From Gammaproteobacteria bacterium (GTDB lineage: Bacteria > Pseudomonadota > Gammaproteobacteria > Enterobacterales > Kangiellaceae): DNA of 14,203 nt. Where the stretch lies: assembly GCA_013372875.1 (NCBI GenBank), contig JABXIW010000096.1, positions 1 through 14,203 on the forward strand, given 5' to 3'. The notes under the pieces were generated by a model that saw only the letters and a program-made list of their open reading frames with translations, was not told the origin of the DNA and did not search any database. Made by a program: the position numbers and the translations under genes. Every line of letters starts with the position of its first letter. Position 1 is the first letter of the stretch. Shown in pieces: positions 7,651 to 14,203 of this stretch.

Positions 7651-8913
7651 TTATTGCTCTTCAAAATTAGAGTGAATCACAGGGTCGTTATACACATCTA
7701 GGTCGATTTCACCTTCAGACTTAGCGACAATAGCGGTAACAGCGGCATCGCCAGTAATATTTACTGCGGTTCTAGTCATATCCAGTAAGCGATCGATACC
7801 TAAAATCATGCCAATAGCCTCAACTGGTAAGCCTACTTGGGTTAATACACCAGCTAGCAAAATCAAACCGACACTAGGAACTCCCGCCGCGCCAATCGAC
7901 GCCAATGTTGCGGTTAAAATAATGGTCAACATTTGCGCCATACTCAAGTCTTGAACATAAGCTTGAGCGATAAACAAGGTAGCGATACCCTGCATAATGG
8001 CGGTACCATCCATATTGACTGTGGCGCCTAATGGCAAAGTGAAGGAGTAGGTGTTTTTATGCACCCCTAAGTTCTTTTCAACGCAGCGCATGGTCACCGG
8101 AAGGGTTGCATTGGAGCTAGAAGTACCGAAAGCCGTTAGCATTGCTGGCCACATGCCCTTAAAGAAATTCACTGGATTTAAACGCGCTAACAAGACGATA
8201 AGACTGCCGTAAGTCAATAAGGCATGAAGAATTAACACAAAAATGACGAGTCCGAAGTAATATAATAACGGTCCAGCCAAATCTGCAAACGGGAAAGTGG
8301 CAAAGGTTTTGGCTATTAAGAAAAATACACCATAAGGTGCAAATTTCATCACTATATTAACAATGCCCATCACTACATGATTGGCACTTTCAAACCAATC
8401 TTTGATGGTTTTACCTTTTTCGCCAGAGAAAGAAATGGCGAGCCCCAGAATAATGGCGAACACGATGATTTGCAGCATATTCGCTTCTGTCATGGCTGCT
8501 ACTGGATTGGTAGGGATCATATTGATCAAGACATCGGTTAGCGGTGGCTTTTCTTTGGGCACAAAGTTAGCTTCGCCAACGGGCATTCCAACACCAGGCT
8601 GGAAAATGGAAGCCATAGTCAGTGCTAAGACTAAGGCTATAGCCGTGGTCAATAGATAAAGCCCCACGGTTTTTAAACTCAAACGACCAAGTTTGCTAGG
8701 ATCGGTTAAAGAACAGACTCCAACTACTAATGAGACCAGTACCAATGGCACCATCAACATTTTCAGAGCATTAATAAACCATTTGCCGCCAACATGGAAC
8801 AATCCATTGATCAAGTAATCGCTGACAAACGCATTTGCTGAAAATTGTTGCAAGATAGTACCAACGACTGCACCAACCGCCATAAATATGAGTATTTTTA
8901 CACTAAGGTTCAT
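7651..8913 (-). CDS. dicarboxylate/amino acid:cation symporter (DAACS family)
   Basis: A 420-residue inner-membrane secondary transporter of the GltP/DctA/Glt-Ph family. The core motifs are present: the serine-rich hairpin TSSSNATLP (264-272), NMDGTA (300-305), GVPSVG (344-349) in the second hairpin, and DMTRTAVNITGD (378-389). Asp378, Arg381, Asn385 and Asp389 match Glt-Ph D394, R397, N401 and D405. The retained Arg predicts an acidic substrate such as glutamate, aspartate or a C4-dicarboxylate. The frame stays open upstream to 9027, but the ATG at 8913 gives the family N-terminus (MNLSVKILIFMAVGAVVG) and has GGGA (plus-strand 8920-8923) 6 nt away. It is divergent from the BlaI-like gene across 195 nt and probably cotranscribed with the downstream lipoprotein. 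Confidence 0.93.
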   Translation of the reverse strand: MNLSVKILIFMAVGAVVGTILQQFSANAFVSDYLINGLFHVGGKWFINALKMLMVPLVLVSLVVGVCSLTDPSKLGRLSLKTVGLYLLTTAIALVLALTMASIFQPGVGMPVGEANFVPKEKPPLTDVLINMIPTNPVAAMTEANMLQIIVFAIILGLAISFSGEKGKTIKDWFESANHVVMGIVNIVMKFAPYGVFFLIAKTFATFPFADLAGPLLYYFGLVIFVLILHALLTYGSLIVLLARLNPVNFFKGMWPAMLTAFGTSSSNATLPVTMRCVEKNLGVHKNTYSFTLPLGATVNMDGTAIMQGIATLFIAQAYVQDLSMAQMLTIILTATLASIGAAGVPSVGLILLAGVLTQVGLPVEAIGMILGIDRLLDMTRTAVNITGDAAVTAIVAKSEGEIDLDVYNDPVIHSNFEEQ

Positions 8914-8957
8914 TAATGTTCCCACTTGGATAAAGTTAAAAAGCACTCTAAGGGATT

Positions 8958-8985
8958 GATATATAAAGTGCAAGGCACAGGGCAA
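8958..8985 (-). promoter_or_regulatory. possible symporter promoter
   Basis: On the minus strand TTGCCC (8985-8980) and TATATC (8963-8958) are 16 bp apart, each matching the sigma-70 consensus at 4 of 6 positions. The -10 would be about 45 nt before the symporter ATG. The fit is weak, and other AT-rich placements are possible. If correct, the BlaI-type dyads lie upstream of this promoter and would not block it by simple occlusion. Confidence 0.25.
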
Positions 8986-9028
8986 GTCATTCATTTGAGA
9001 ATTTATTAAAAAATACTTGCACATCAAT

Positions 9029-9044
9029 GATTACAGGCGTAATC
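9029..9044. promoter_or_regulatory. BlaI/MecI-type operator dyad 1
   Basis: GATTACAGGCGTAATC is an inverted repeat with 6-bp arms GATTAC/GTAATC. BlaI and MecI bind dyads built on TTACA..TGTAA, so this fits, with one mismatch in the right half (CGTAA for TGTAA). It lies 65 nt before the regulator start codon and 26 bp centre to centre from dyad 2. Confidence 0.7.
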
Positions 9045-9053
9045 TAAAACCAT

Positions 9054-9071
9054 TGATTACAAATGTAATCA
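9054..9071. promoter_or_regulatory. BlaI/MecI-type operator dyad 2
   Basis: TGATTACAAATGTAATCA has perfect 8-bp arms around a 2-bp centre and contains the complete TTACA-N2-TGTAA core of BlaI-family operators. It is the better of the two sites. A -10-like CATAAT (9070-9075) overlaps its right end, so repressor bound here would be expected to block transcription of the blaI-like/M56 pair. Confidence 0.8.
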
Positions 9072-9108
9072 TAATTTTAGAAATGAAGCATTGAATCTAA
9101 GGCAAAGT

Positions 9109-9474
9109 ATGTCTAACCGAGTGAGTGAGTCAGAACAAATTGTAATGGAGGTGCTGTGGCAGGAATCTCCTTTATCCAGTCAGCAAGTAGTTGAGCGTTT
9201 GCAGGCGCAAGACTGGAATGAAAAAACGGTGAAAACCTTTTTAAATCGTATGGTTAAAAAAGGCGTGTTAGGTTTTCAAACCCAAGGACGTAAATATTTA
9301 TATTTTCCAAAAGTCGAAAGAGAAGTATTTATTCAAGAAGAAAGTGACGGCTTCTTGAACAAAGTATTCAAAGGTAATGTCAAAGAGCTATTGGCAACTT
9401 TTGTACAGAATAAACAATTATCAAAGCAAGAGTTGGATTATCTGAAAAACTTATTGGATAAGGAGCAGGGCTAA
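9109..9474 (+). CDS. BlaI/MecI/CopY-family transcriptional repressor
   Basis: A 121-residue winged-helix regulator. Its N-terminal half has the family pattern: SESEQIVMEVLW (helix 1), SSQQVVERL (helix 2), the recognition helix region WNEKTVKTFLNRMVKKGVL (36-54) and wing RKYLYFP (61-67). The C-terminal helices (about 70-121) would dimerise. In classical systems a BlaR1-type membrane protease triggers repressor cleavage; I see no Asn-Phe pair at the usual cleavage position in the C-terminal part, so inactivation may differ. I chose the ATG at 9109 because AAGG (9099-9102) lies 6 nt upstream; an in-frame TTG at 9091 has no such site. The stop overlaps the M56 gene start (TAATG), so the two are translationally coupled. 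Two dyads at 9029-9071 are its likely operators. Confidence 0.92.
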   Translation: MSNRVSESEQIVMEVLWQESPLSSQQVVERLQAQDWNEKTVKTFLNRMVKKGVLGFQTQGRKYLYFPKVEREVFIQEESDGFLNKVFKGNVKELLATFVQNKQLSKQELDYLKNLLDKEQG

Positions 9475-11261
9475 TGAGCGAGTTACTAGCTTATCTATGG
9501 CAGTCGAATATTGAATTAAGCCTATTATTAGTGGTGATTTTTCTAGCACGTTTAGCCATAAGAAAAACCACAAAAAACTACAACGCTTATTTATTGTGGT
9601 TATCGATCCCCATAGGCGTGGGGATTGCAAAGCTCATTAGTTATATTGACTTTAGCCAGCCTCCGACCGAAACGGTGAACTACTTAATTAACAGTTATGT
9701 GGTCAAGCCCAGCCAAAGTTTTGATGGTTGGAATTATGTGGCCTATTTATGGTTAAGCATTGTCGTTTTATTGCTAATCAGACTGGCGAGACAGCACAAA
9801 GCATTAAGAAAAGAGCTGAAACAGATTAGTGTACCGCATCATTTAATTGTTAAGTCTAAATACCCCATTATCGGGATCAATAAAGACGGTTTTTCCCCTG
9901 CGGTTTATGGCTTTATCAAGCCCAGAATTTACTTTCCAATACAGCTAGAAAAGCAACTTTCTTTCGAGCAGCTCAAGTTAATTATTCAGCATGAAGAGCA
10001 TCATATTAGTCAGAAACATTTGTGGCTAAATTTGCTGTGGGATATCTTGGTTTGTTTGGTTTGGTTTAATCCATTGATTTATGTATCGCGACAAAACTTC
10101 CGCCACGACCAAGAAGTTTATTGCGATTATCTAGTCCTTAACCGTGCTCCTGAACCTGAGCACAAAACTTATGGTCATGCACTGCTTTCAACCGTTTCTG
10201 CCACACACTCGGTTAGCTTACTTTGCTCATGGAAAATGTTTAATCAACTTGAGGAACGAATCATGAGTATTAAAAACGTCAAACGTAAATCTAACAAATT
10301 GGCTTTGTCCATTGGAGCCATAGCCATTATTGCTTCTACTTCGCTTTATGCCGTCAATATGAACAGCTTTAAACAGCTTGATAAAGATGGTGAACATCGG
10401 GTTGAGTGGAGTATCGGTGGTAAATCGTATGTCGAAAAAGATGGCGGCTGGGTGATCTATGAAAATGGTAAAAAGCGCTCAATGACAGCTAAAGAAAAAA
10501 AGGAATTTGAGCAAGCGGTAGAGCGAGCTGAAGAGGAAATGCGCCGCGCAGAGAAAGATATGCTTCGAGCTGAGCAAGAAATGGAGCGTGCAGAAGTTGA
10601 AATGGAAAAAGCGATGGAAGAAATGGAGAAAGCGCATGAAGAAATGGCTCGTGGCTTCGAGCAAATGGAAGAAGCCTTTATGGAAATTGAGCAAAGCCAG
10701 ATGGATATCCATACTGACTATCTAGAGGGAAAGCTCAGTAAAGAGCAGTTAGATAAAATTCAAGCAGAGCTGCGCAAGGCTCAAGAGCAGTTAAAGCAGA
10801 ACCAAGGTCAGTATCAGCGTGACATTGAACGAGCAAAGCAGCAGCTTGAAAAGTCTCGTCGCCAATTGGAAAAAGGACAAACAGGGTTGAGATATCCTAA
10901 AGCTCCGGTGTCGCCAGTAGAGCCGGTTTCTCCTGCAAGCCCTGAGTCTTCTGCTGCAATAAGTGTTTCTAAACCAGCAAAACCTGCATTACCTGTAGCA
11001 CCAGAAGCAAACGCCTTACCCAAGAAAACCGTGCCAGCCAAATACCCAGTAGAAGCCGAGCGAAATAATATTTCAGGTTATACAACCTTTCAGTTTGATT
11101 TAACCCAAGACGGTAAGCCGATTAATATTGCGATTATAGATTCGCAGCCTGCAGGAGTTTTCGACGAAGTTGCAAAAGAAGCGATTGAAAACTGGGAATT
11201 TATTGTGCCAAAAGGTTCTACGGAGAATTTGCGTTACAAAATTGAATTTGCAATGGATTAA
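9474..11261 (+). CDS. BlaR1-like M56 metallopeptidase with coiled coil and TonB C-terminal-type domain
   Basis: A 595-residue membrane protein. Hydrophobic segments lie at about 13-29, 40-57, 88-105 and 182-199, with a fifth at 277-294. The M56 zinc site is HEEHH (173-177, HExxH); Glu214 in DQEVYCD is the likely third ligand, and FNPLIY (198-203) is typical of the family. Instead of the penicillin-binding sensor of BlaR1, the C-terminal half has a short Gly/Trp-rich segment (about 303-335), a charged coiled coil (about 338-467), a Pro-rich stretch (475-522) and a TonB C-terminal-type domain (about 523-590: AKYPVEAERNNISGYTTFQF, SQPAGVFDEVAKEAIENWEF). AAGGAG (9460-9465) lies 8 nt before the ATG. 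Paired with the BlaI-like repressor, it is probably the sensor/protease of a signalling pair; the signal is unknown. A terminator follows. Confidence 0.9.
   Translation: MSELLAYLWQSNIELSLLLVVIFLARLAIRKTTKNYNAYLLWLSIPIGVGIAKLISYIDFSQPPTETVNYLINSYVVKPSQSFDGWNYVAYLWLSIVVLLLIRLARQHKALRKELKQISVPHHLIVKSKYPIIGINKDGFSPAVYGFIKPRIYFPIQLEKQLSFEQLKLIIQHEEHHISQKHLWLNLLWDILVCLVWFNPLIYVSRQNFRHDQEVYCDYLVLNRAPEPEHKTYGHALLSTVSATHSVSLLCSWKMFNQLEERIMSIKNVKRKSNKLALSIGAIAIIASTSLYAVNMNSFKQLDKDGEHRVEWSIGGKSYVEKDGGWVIYENGKKRSMTAKEKKEFEQAVERAEEEMRRAEKDMLRAEQEMERAEVEMEKAMEEMEKAHEEMARGFEQMEEAFMEIEQSQMDIHTDYLEGKLSKEQLDKIQAELRKAQEQLKQNQGQYQRDIERAKQQLEKSRRQLEKGQTGLRYPKAPVSPVEPVSPASPESSAAISVSKPAKPALPVAPEANALPKKTVPAKYPVEAERNNISGYTTFQFDLTQDGKPINIAIIDSQPAGVFDEVAKEAIENWEFIVPKGSTENLRYKIEFAMD
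10524..10691 (+). repeat. eight tandem heptads coding for a Met/Glu/Ala coiled coil
   Basis: Codons 351-406 of the M56 gene form eight consecutive 7-residue units: RAEEEMR, RAEKDML, RAEQEME, RAEVEME, KAMEEME, KAHEEMA, RGFEQME and EAFMEIE. Positions 2 and 6 are Ala and Met/Ile (Gly once at position 2), giving the 4-3 spacing of a coiled-coil core. At DNA level this is an imperfect 21-bp repeat, with the first six units most alike. It suggests growth by tandem duplication. Confidence 0.88.
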
Positions 11262-11280
11262 CACAGAAAGTAAAGTTAGA

Positions 11281-11311
11281 AAAGCCCGCGGTTGCGGGCT
11301 TCTTATTTTTT
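11281..11311. terminator. bidirectional terminator between the M56 gene and argB
   Basis: The stem AAGCCCGC (11282-11289) / GCGGGCTT (11294-11301) has a GGTT tetraloop. On the plus strand it is followed by a T-rich tract to 11311, ending the M56 transcript. On the minus strand it lies 19 nt after the argB stop and is followed by TTTTCTAACTTT, a weaker tract, so it probably serves the convergent arg transcript too. Confidence 0.88.
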
Positions 11312-11319
11312 ACTTGGAA

Positions 11320-12159
11320 TCAAACCAAATTAATTTTTGTACCTTTATTGCCGTTTCCATTGGCGACATCAATAAATGCGCCTTTGATTTGCGGACCGAC
11401 GATAGCAATATTTTTAACACCGTCTGCTAATACTGATAAAGCTTCTTCTACTTTAGGTATCATGCCGCCTTGAATAACGCCTTGTTGAATGAGTTCTCGC
11501 GCTTGCTCGGCATTAATCTGGGCGACCCTAGTTTCTGGTTTATCCAAATCATGGTAGATAGCGCCAACCGCTGTGGTTAGAAGCAATAAGTCGGCTTTTA
11601 AAGCGCGAGCAATTTGCACAACCGTAGTATCAGCGTTGATGTTAAAAACCCGTCCTGAGTCAGCTTCGACGCCTAAGGTAGCAATAACTGGCACTAAGTC
11701 AGTACTTAACAAAGCATGCAGCACATTAGTATTAATCCCAACGACATCACCAACCTCACCGAAATCAATTGGCTCATCACCAGCGCCAGACATTACGCGA
11801 GGAGGGCGTTTAACCGCAGTTATTAGCTTTCCAGAAGCACCGTTACAGGCAAACGCATTAACCCCCACGTTTTGTAGCTCTTGAGTGAGCTCCACATTCA
11901 CTTCGCCGCAAATGGCTTGTTTTACCACCAACAGATCAGCTTCGCTGGTTATCCGACGACCAGCAACTTTATTCGGCACTAGACCATGCTTCTCTTGTAA
12001 AAGATTGGTTTGTGGGCCGCCACCGTGTAAAACGATGACGCTCCAACCGGCATCTACTAAATCTTTAACATTAGAAGCAATTCCATCTCGCTCGGCTTGG
12101 CCTTGTAAGACGTCACCGCCAACTTTAACCACTGCGACGGGCTTGTTAGAGCTTGTCAT
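11320..12159 (-). CDS. argB: acetylglutamate kinase
   Basis: A 279-residue amino-acid kinase that phosphorylates N-acetyl-L-glutamate with ATP, the second step of arginine synthesis; cytoplasmic. Motifs: VVKVGGDVL (10-18, with the phosphate-binding Lys12), LHGGGPQTN (44-52), AGRRIT (66-71), a FNINADTTV segment for acetylglutamate binding, and GGMIPKVEEAL near the C-terminus. Only about 8 residues precede the first strand, so the long N-terminal helix of arginine-inhibited hexameric enzymes is absent; feedback inhibition by arginine is therefore less likely (inference). GGTGA lies just upstream of the ATG. It follows argC by 15 nt, clearly one transcript. No argF, argG or argH is visible beyond it; the operon ends here at the shared terminator. 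Confidence 0.96.
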   Translation of the reverse strand: MTSSNKPVAVVKVGGDVLQGQAERDGIASNVKDLVDAGWSVIVLHGGGPQTNLLQEKHGLVPNKVAGRRITSEADLLVVKQAICGEVNVELTQELQNVGVNAFACNGASGKLITAVKRPPRVMSGAGDEPIDFGEVGDVVGINTNVLHALLSTDLVPVIATLGVEADSGRVFNINADTTVVQIARALKADLLLLTTAVGAIYHDLDKPETRVAQINAEQARELIQQGVIQGGMIPKVEEALSVLADGVKNIAIVGPQIKGAFIDVANGNGNKGTKINLV

Positions 12160-12174
12160 TAGCTCACCCTTAAA

Positions 12175-13239
12175 TTAAGGCCACATGCCAGGCTGATCAA
12201 GACCGTAGGATGCATCTTTACCAGTCATTAAATTAAAACTTTGAATTGCCTGGCCAGCACCGCCCTTCACTAGGTTATCAATCGCGCTAATGCAAGCTAA
12301 GGTTCTTTGACCTGTTAGCTCGTCAATGCGTACACTGATACCTACTTCAACACGTACCGTATTTTTAACTGCAACCACTTCAGGGCTTTGGCCTAATGGC
12401 ATTACGACCACACTACGATGTGGCGCATAAAATTCTTCATACATTTTTTGGATATCTGCTTCGCTATATTCATCAGGAAGATCCAATTGCGATACAGCTA
12501 AAATACCGCGAGCCAAAGGAGCTGATACAGGAACAAAATCTAAAGATGTATTTTCTGCGCCACCTTTGTTTAGTGTTTGCAAAATTTCTGCGCGATGTTG
12601 ATGATGAAGTGTTTTATAGGCTTTTAAGTTATTAACACGGATTGGGTGGTGAGTGCCTTCAATTGGGCGAACCCCTGAGCCTGAAGAGCCGGTCATGGCA
12701 ACTGTGCGAACATTGCCATTAGTTAAGATGCCAGCTTTAGCTAGTGGTAATAATCCCACTGCGATACCGGTAGCAAAACAACCTGGGCTTGCTACGTACT
12801 GAGCTTCTTTGATCGCATCTTCATTTAATTCTGGCATACCATAAACAAAAGTACCCAAACGCTCTGGGCATGGGTGCTCAGGAGCATAGTCGCGAAGGTA
12901 ATCTTCTAGGTTCTCTAAACGGAAGTCGCCTGATAAATCGATAATACGAACACCAGTTTCGAAGAGTTCCATAGCAACTCTTGCTGTAATGATGTGGGGC
13001 ATCGCTAAGAATACGATGTCCGTGCCTTCGACACATTCTTGCGGCGTAATATCTTGGATGACTAAATCAGTTTTCGCTAAGCCATACAAAGAGCGGTGAA
13101 CCTGACCAATGGTTTTGCCGATGTAATCTTTACTCGATACACGCAATACTTCCACATCGTCACGGACGATTAAATGACGAAGTAATTCTGCCGCGCCATA
13201 ACCTGCGCCACCAATGATCGATACTTTAACTTTGCTCAT
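12175..13239 (-). CDS. argC: N-acetyl-gamma-glutamyl-phosphate reductase
   Basis: A 354-residue NADPH-dependent reductase that converts acetylglutamyl phosphate to the semialdehyde, the third step of arginine synthesis; cytoplasmic. The N-terminal dinucleotide-binding motif is IIGGAGYGAAELLR (8-21). The catalytic cysteine is Cys154 in ASPGCFATG, preceded by FVYGMPELN; THHPIRVNNLKAYKTLHHQH (196-215) holds the substrate-binding region and the likely catalytic His. GAGGA (plus-strand 13245-13249) lies 5 nt before the ATG. It is slightly longer than E. coli ArgC (334). It precedes argB by 15 nt, so the two form argCB, the reverse of pathway order. A 109-nt leader separates it from astB on the same strand and contains an inverted repeat. 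Confidence 0.96.
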   Translation of the reverse strand: MSKVKVSIIGGAGYGAAELLRHLIVRDDVEVLRVSSKDYIGKTIGQVHRSLYGLAKTDLVIQDITPQECVEGTDIVFLAMPHIITARVAMELFETGVRIIDLSGDFRLENLEDYLRDYAPEHPCPERLGTFVYGMPELNEDAIKEAQYVASPGCFATGIAVGLLPLAKAGILTNGNVRTVAMTGSSGSGVRPIEGTHHPIRVNNLKAYKTLHHQHRAEILQTLNKGGAENTSLDFVPVSAPLARGILAVSQLDLPDEYSEADIQKMYEEFYAPHRSVVVMPLGQSPEVVAVKNTVRVEVGISVRIDELTGQRTLACISAIDNLVKGGAGQAIQSFNLMTGKDASYGLDQPGMWP

Positions 13240-13261
13240 GAGTTTCCTCTTTACATTTTTT

Positions 13262-13295
13262 TATTGCAGCGACAATTCATTTTACTGCTGCAATA
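13262..13295. repeat. 9-bp inverted repeat in the argC leader
   Basis: TATTGCAGC (13262-13270) and GCTGCAATA (13287-13295) are perfect complements around a 16-nt loop. In the minus-strand transcript the hairpin would end 12 nt before the argC Shine-Dalgarno sequence. What follows is a run of A, not T, so it is not an intrinsic terminator for astB. The loop holds one ArgR-like half-site, TGAAT, without a matching second half. CAGCGAC also occurs twice (13267-13273 and 13296-13302). Confidence 0.75.
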
Positions 13296-13348
13296 CAGCG
13301 ACCTGTCTGAAAAGCGGACTGATCTTACGCTAAAAGTTTTTATAGAGA

Positions 13349-14203
13349 CTAAACTCTTTGGAACGGATAAACCGAACCTAGACTCAAAATTTGAGTCAGC
13401 TCATCTAATGCCGTTCTGGATTCAATTAATAAATTTGGATCTGCTAAATCGTCTTCTGTCAGTGTTTCGCGGTAATGCTTTTCGACCCAACTATTTAAAG
13501 AGCCAAATAATGAGTCTGACATAACAACGCTTTGATTCATCGCAGCCATTTCAGATTCGTTTAAAACGACACGTTGGCGTAGACAGGCTGGGCCTCCACC
13601 ATTTTGCATGGACTGCTTAACATCATAAATTTTAACTTCTTTGATCGGCGTATCTTGCTCGACTAACCAATCCAAGTATTCTTTTACCGAAGGCGTGGTC
13701 TCACATTCTCCTGGACAAATAAGCGCCATGCCACCAGTTGGCAAAGTCACTAATTGGCTATTAAACAAGTAAGATTTAACAGCATCTTCAACTGGCACAT
13801 CATTAGCGCCAACTTCAACCACGTGGAACTCGTCGCCATCAAAAGCATGCTCCAGATCGGTATATACTTGCATTTGATTCAAGAAGGCTTTCTGGTGAGC
13901 AAACAAAACATTGCCATTACCAACCGAAATCACATCATTATGAAAGACGCCTTTATCAATTACATTAGGCGACTGCTGAGCGAAAACCACATTATCAGAA
14001 TCTAAACCGTGTAAACGCGCCACCGCTTGACTGGCTTCAAAAGTTTGACGAGCAGGGAATTTATGCGGTGCTGGCTTTGAATTATCAAAGGCATATTTGC
14101 CATAGACAAAAAAGTGAACGCCTTTTTTTCCATAATCTTCATAGGATTGATTATTCACAAAGCGGGTGTGATTTGCAGCACCTTCATCACCAAAATGATC
14201 GCC
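13349..14203 (-). CDS. astB: N-succinylarginine dihydrolase AstB, C-terminal part
   Basis: The last 284 codons of a gene whose start is beyond the right edge (full AstB is about 445 residues). AstB hydrolyses N2-succinylarginine to succinylornithine, ammonia and CO2, the second step of the arginine succinyltransferase catabolic pathway. The visible part begins [15 protein letters not shown], which includes the catalytic Glu (E. coli E174). It continues with [20 protein letters not shown] (catalytic His, E. coli H248), [14 protein letters not shown] (catalytic Cys, E. coli C365) and the C-terminal [10 protein letters not shown]. The frame is open to the window edge; a GTG at 14158 is internal, not a start. 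It lies upstream of argCB on the same strand with 109 nt between, so read-through into the biosynthetic genes is possible. Confidence 0.95.
   Translation of the reverse strand, partial: GDHFGDEGAANHTRFVNNQSYEDYGKKGVHFFVYGKYAFDNSKPAPHKFPARQTFEASQAVARLHGLDSDNVVFAQQSPNVIDKGVFHNDVISVGNGNVLFAHQKAFLNQMQVYTDLEHAFDGDEFHVVEVGANDVPVEDAVKSYLFNSQLVTLPTGGMALICPGECETTPSVKEYLDWLVEQDTPIKEVKIYDVKQSMQNGGGPACLRQRVVLNESEMAAMNQSVVMSDSLFGSLNSWVEKHYRETLTEDDLADPNLLIESRTALDELTQILSLGSVYPFQRV

Noticed and set aside
8914..9027. N-terminal extension of the symporter frame
   Set aside because: The extra 38 residues match nothing in the family; the ATG at 8913 has a ribosome site and the correct first helix.
10479..10712. 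Phe/His-rich minus-strand open frame
   Set aside because: It is the antisense reading of the Glu/Met-rich heptads (GAA gives TTC, ATG gives CAT), not a gene.
9109..11261. Beta-lactam resistance (blaI-blaR1) module
   Set aside because: No penicillin-binding sensor domain and no beta-lactamase gene in the window; BlaI/M56 pairs serve other signals too.
11573..12178. Two plus-strand open frames opposite argB
   Set aside because: Both are antisense shadows of a clearly conserved gene.
13264..13524. 86-residue plus-strand open frame between argC and astB
   Set aside because: It mostly runs antisense to the end of astB and has no ribosome site or recognisable product.

Overview
The window looks like chromosomal DNA from a gammaproteobacterium with moderately low GC (by eye, low-to-mid 40s percent). 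The evidence is the divergent nhaB/fadR pair, sohB, a Tpm-family methyltransferase, a VolA/Pla-1-type lipase and AstB, all typical of Gammaproteobacteria. Genus cannot be fixed from the sequence; a marine lineage of the Kangiella type is only a guess. I see no phage, insertion sequence, CRISPR, tRNA or rRNA. Most of it is ordinary housekeeping or accessory metabolism, with two regulatory modules worth attention.

Region 1 (1-3420), fatty-acid control: the first 29 codons of nhaB leave the left edge on the minus strand. Divergent from it is fadR, followed by a large outer-membrane lipoprotein lipase of the VolA/Pla-1/cef family and a strong terminator. Two related 17-bp sequences resembling FadR operators lie just before fadR and just before the lipase, suggesting autoregulation and FadR control of lipid scavenging.

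Region 2 (3445-7081), a plus-strand cluster: sohB (S49 membrane peptidase, TTG start), a thiopurine S-methyltransferase-family protein and a cytoplasmic S9 prolyl-oligopeptidase-family peptidase. Gaps are 22 and 3 nt. The last gene overlaps tail-to-tail by 6 bp with the next gene.

Region 3 (7076-8913), minus strand: a DAACS-family dicarboxylate/glutamate-type symporter followed by a small unrecognised lipoprotein, probably cotranscribed.

Region 4 (9029-11311), plus strand: a BlaI/MecI-family repressor and a BlaR1-like M56 membrane metallopeptidase overlapping by 1 nt. The peptidase has no penicillin-binding sensor. It carries an eight-heptad Met/Glu/Ala coiled coil, a proline-rich stretch and a TonB C-terminal-type domain. 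Two GATTAC...GTAATC dyads of BlaI type lie in the intergenic region shared with the divergent symporter. This is the best candidate for an unusual signalling system here.

Region 5 (11281-14203), minus strand: the end of astB (arginine catabolism by the succinyltransferase pathway), then argC and argB (arginine biosynthesis). They converge on the M56 gene at a shared bidirectional terminator. A 9-bp inverted repeat sits in the argC leader.
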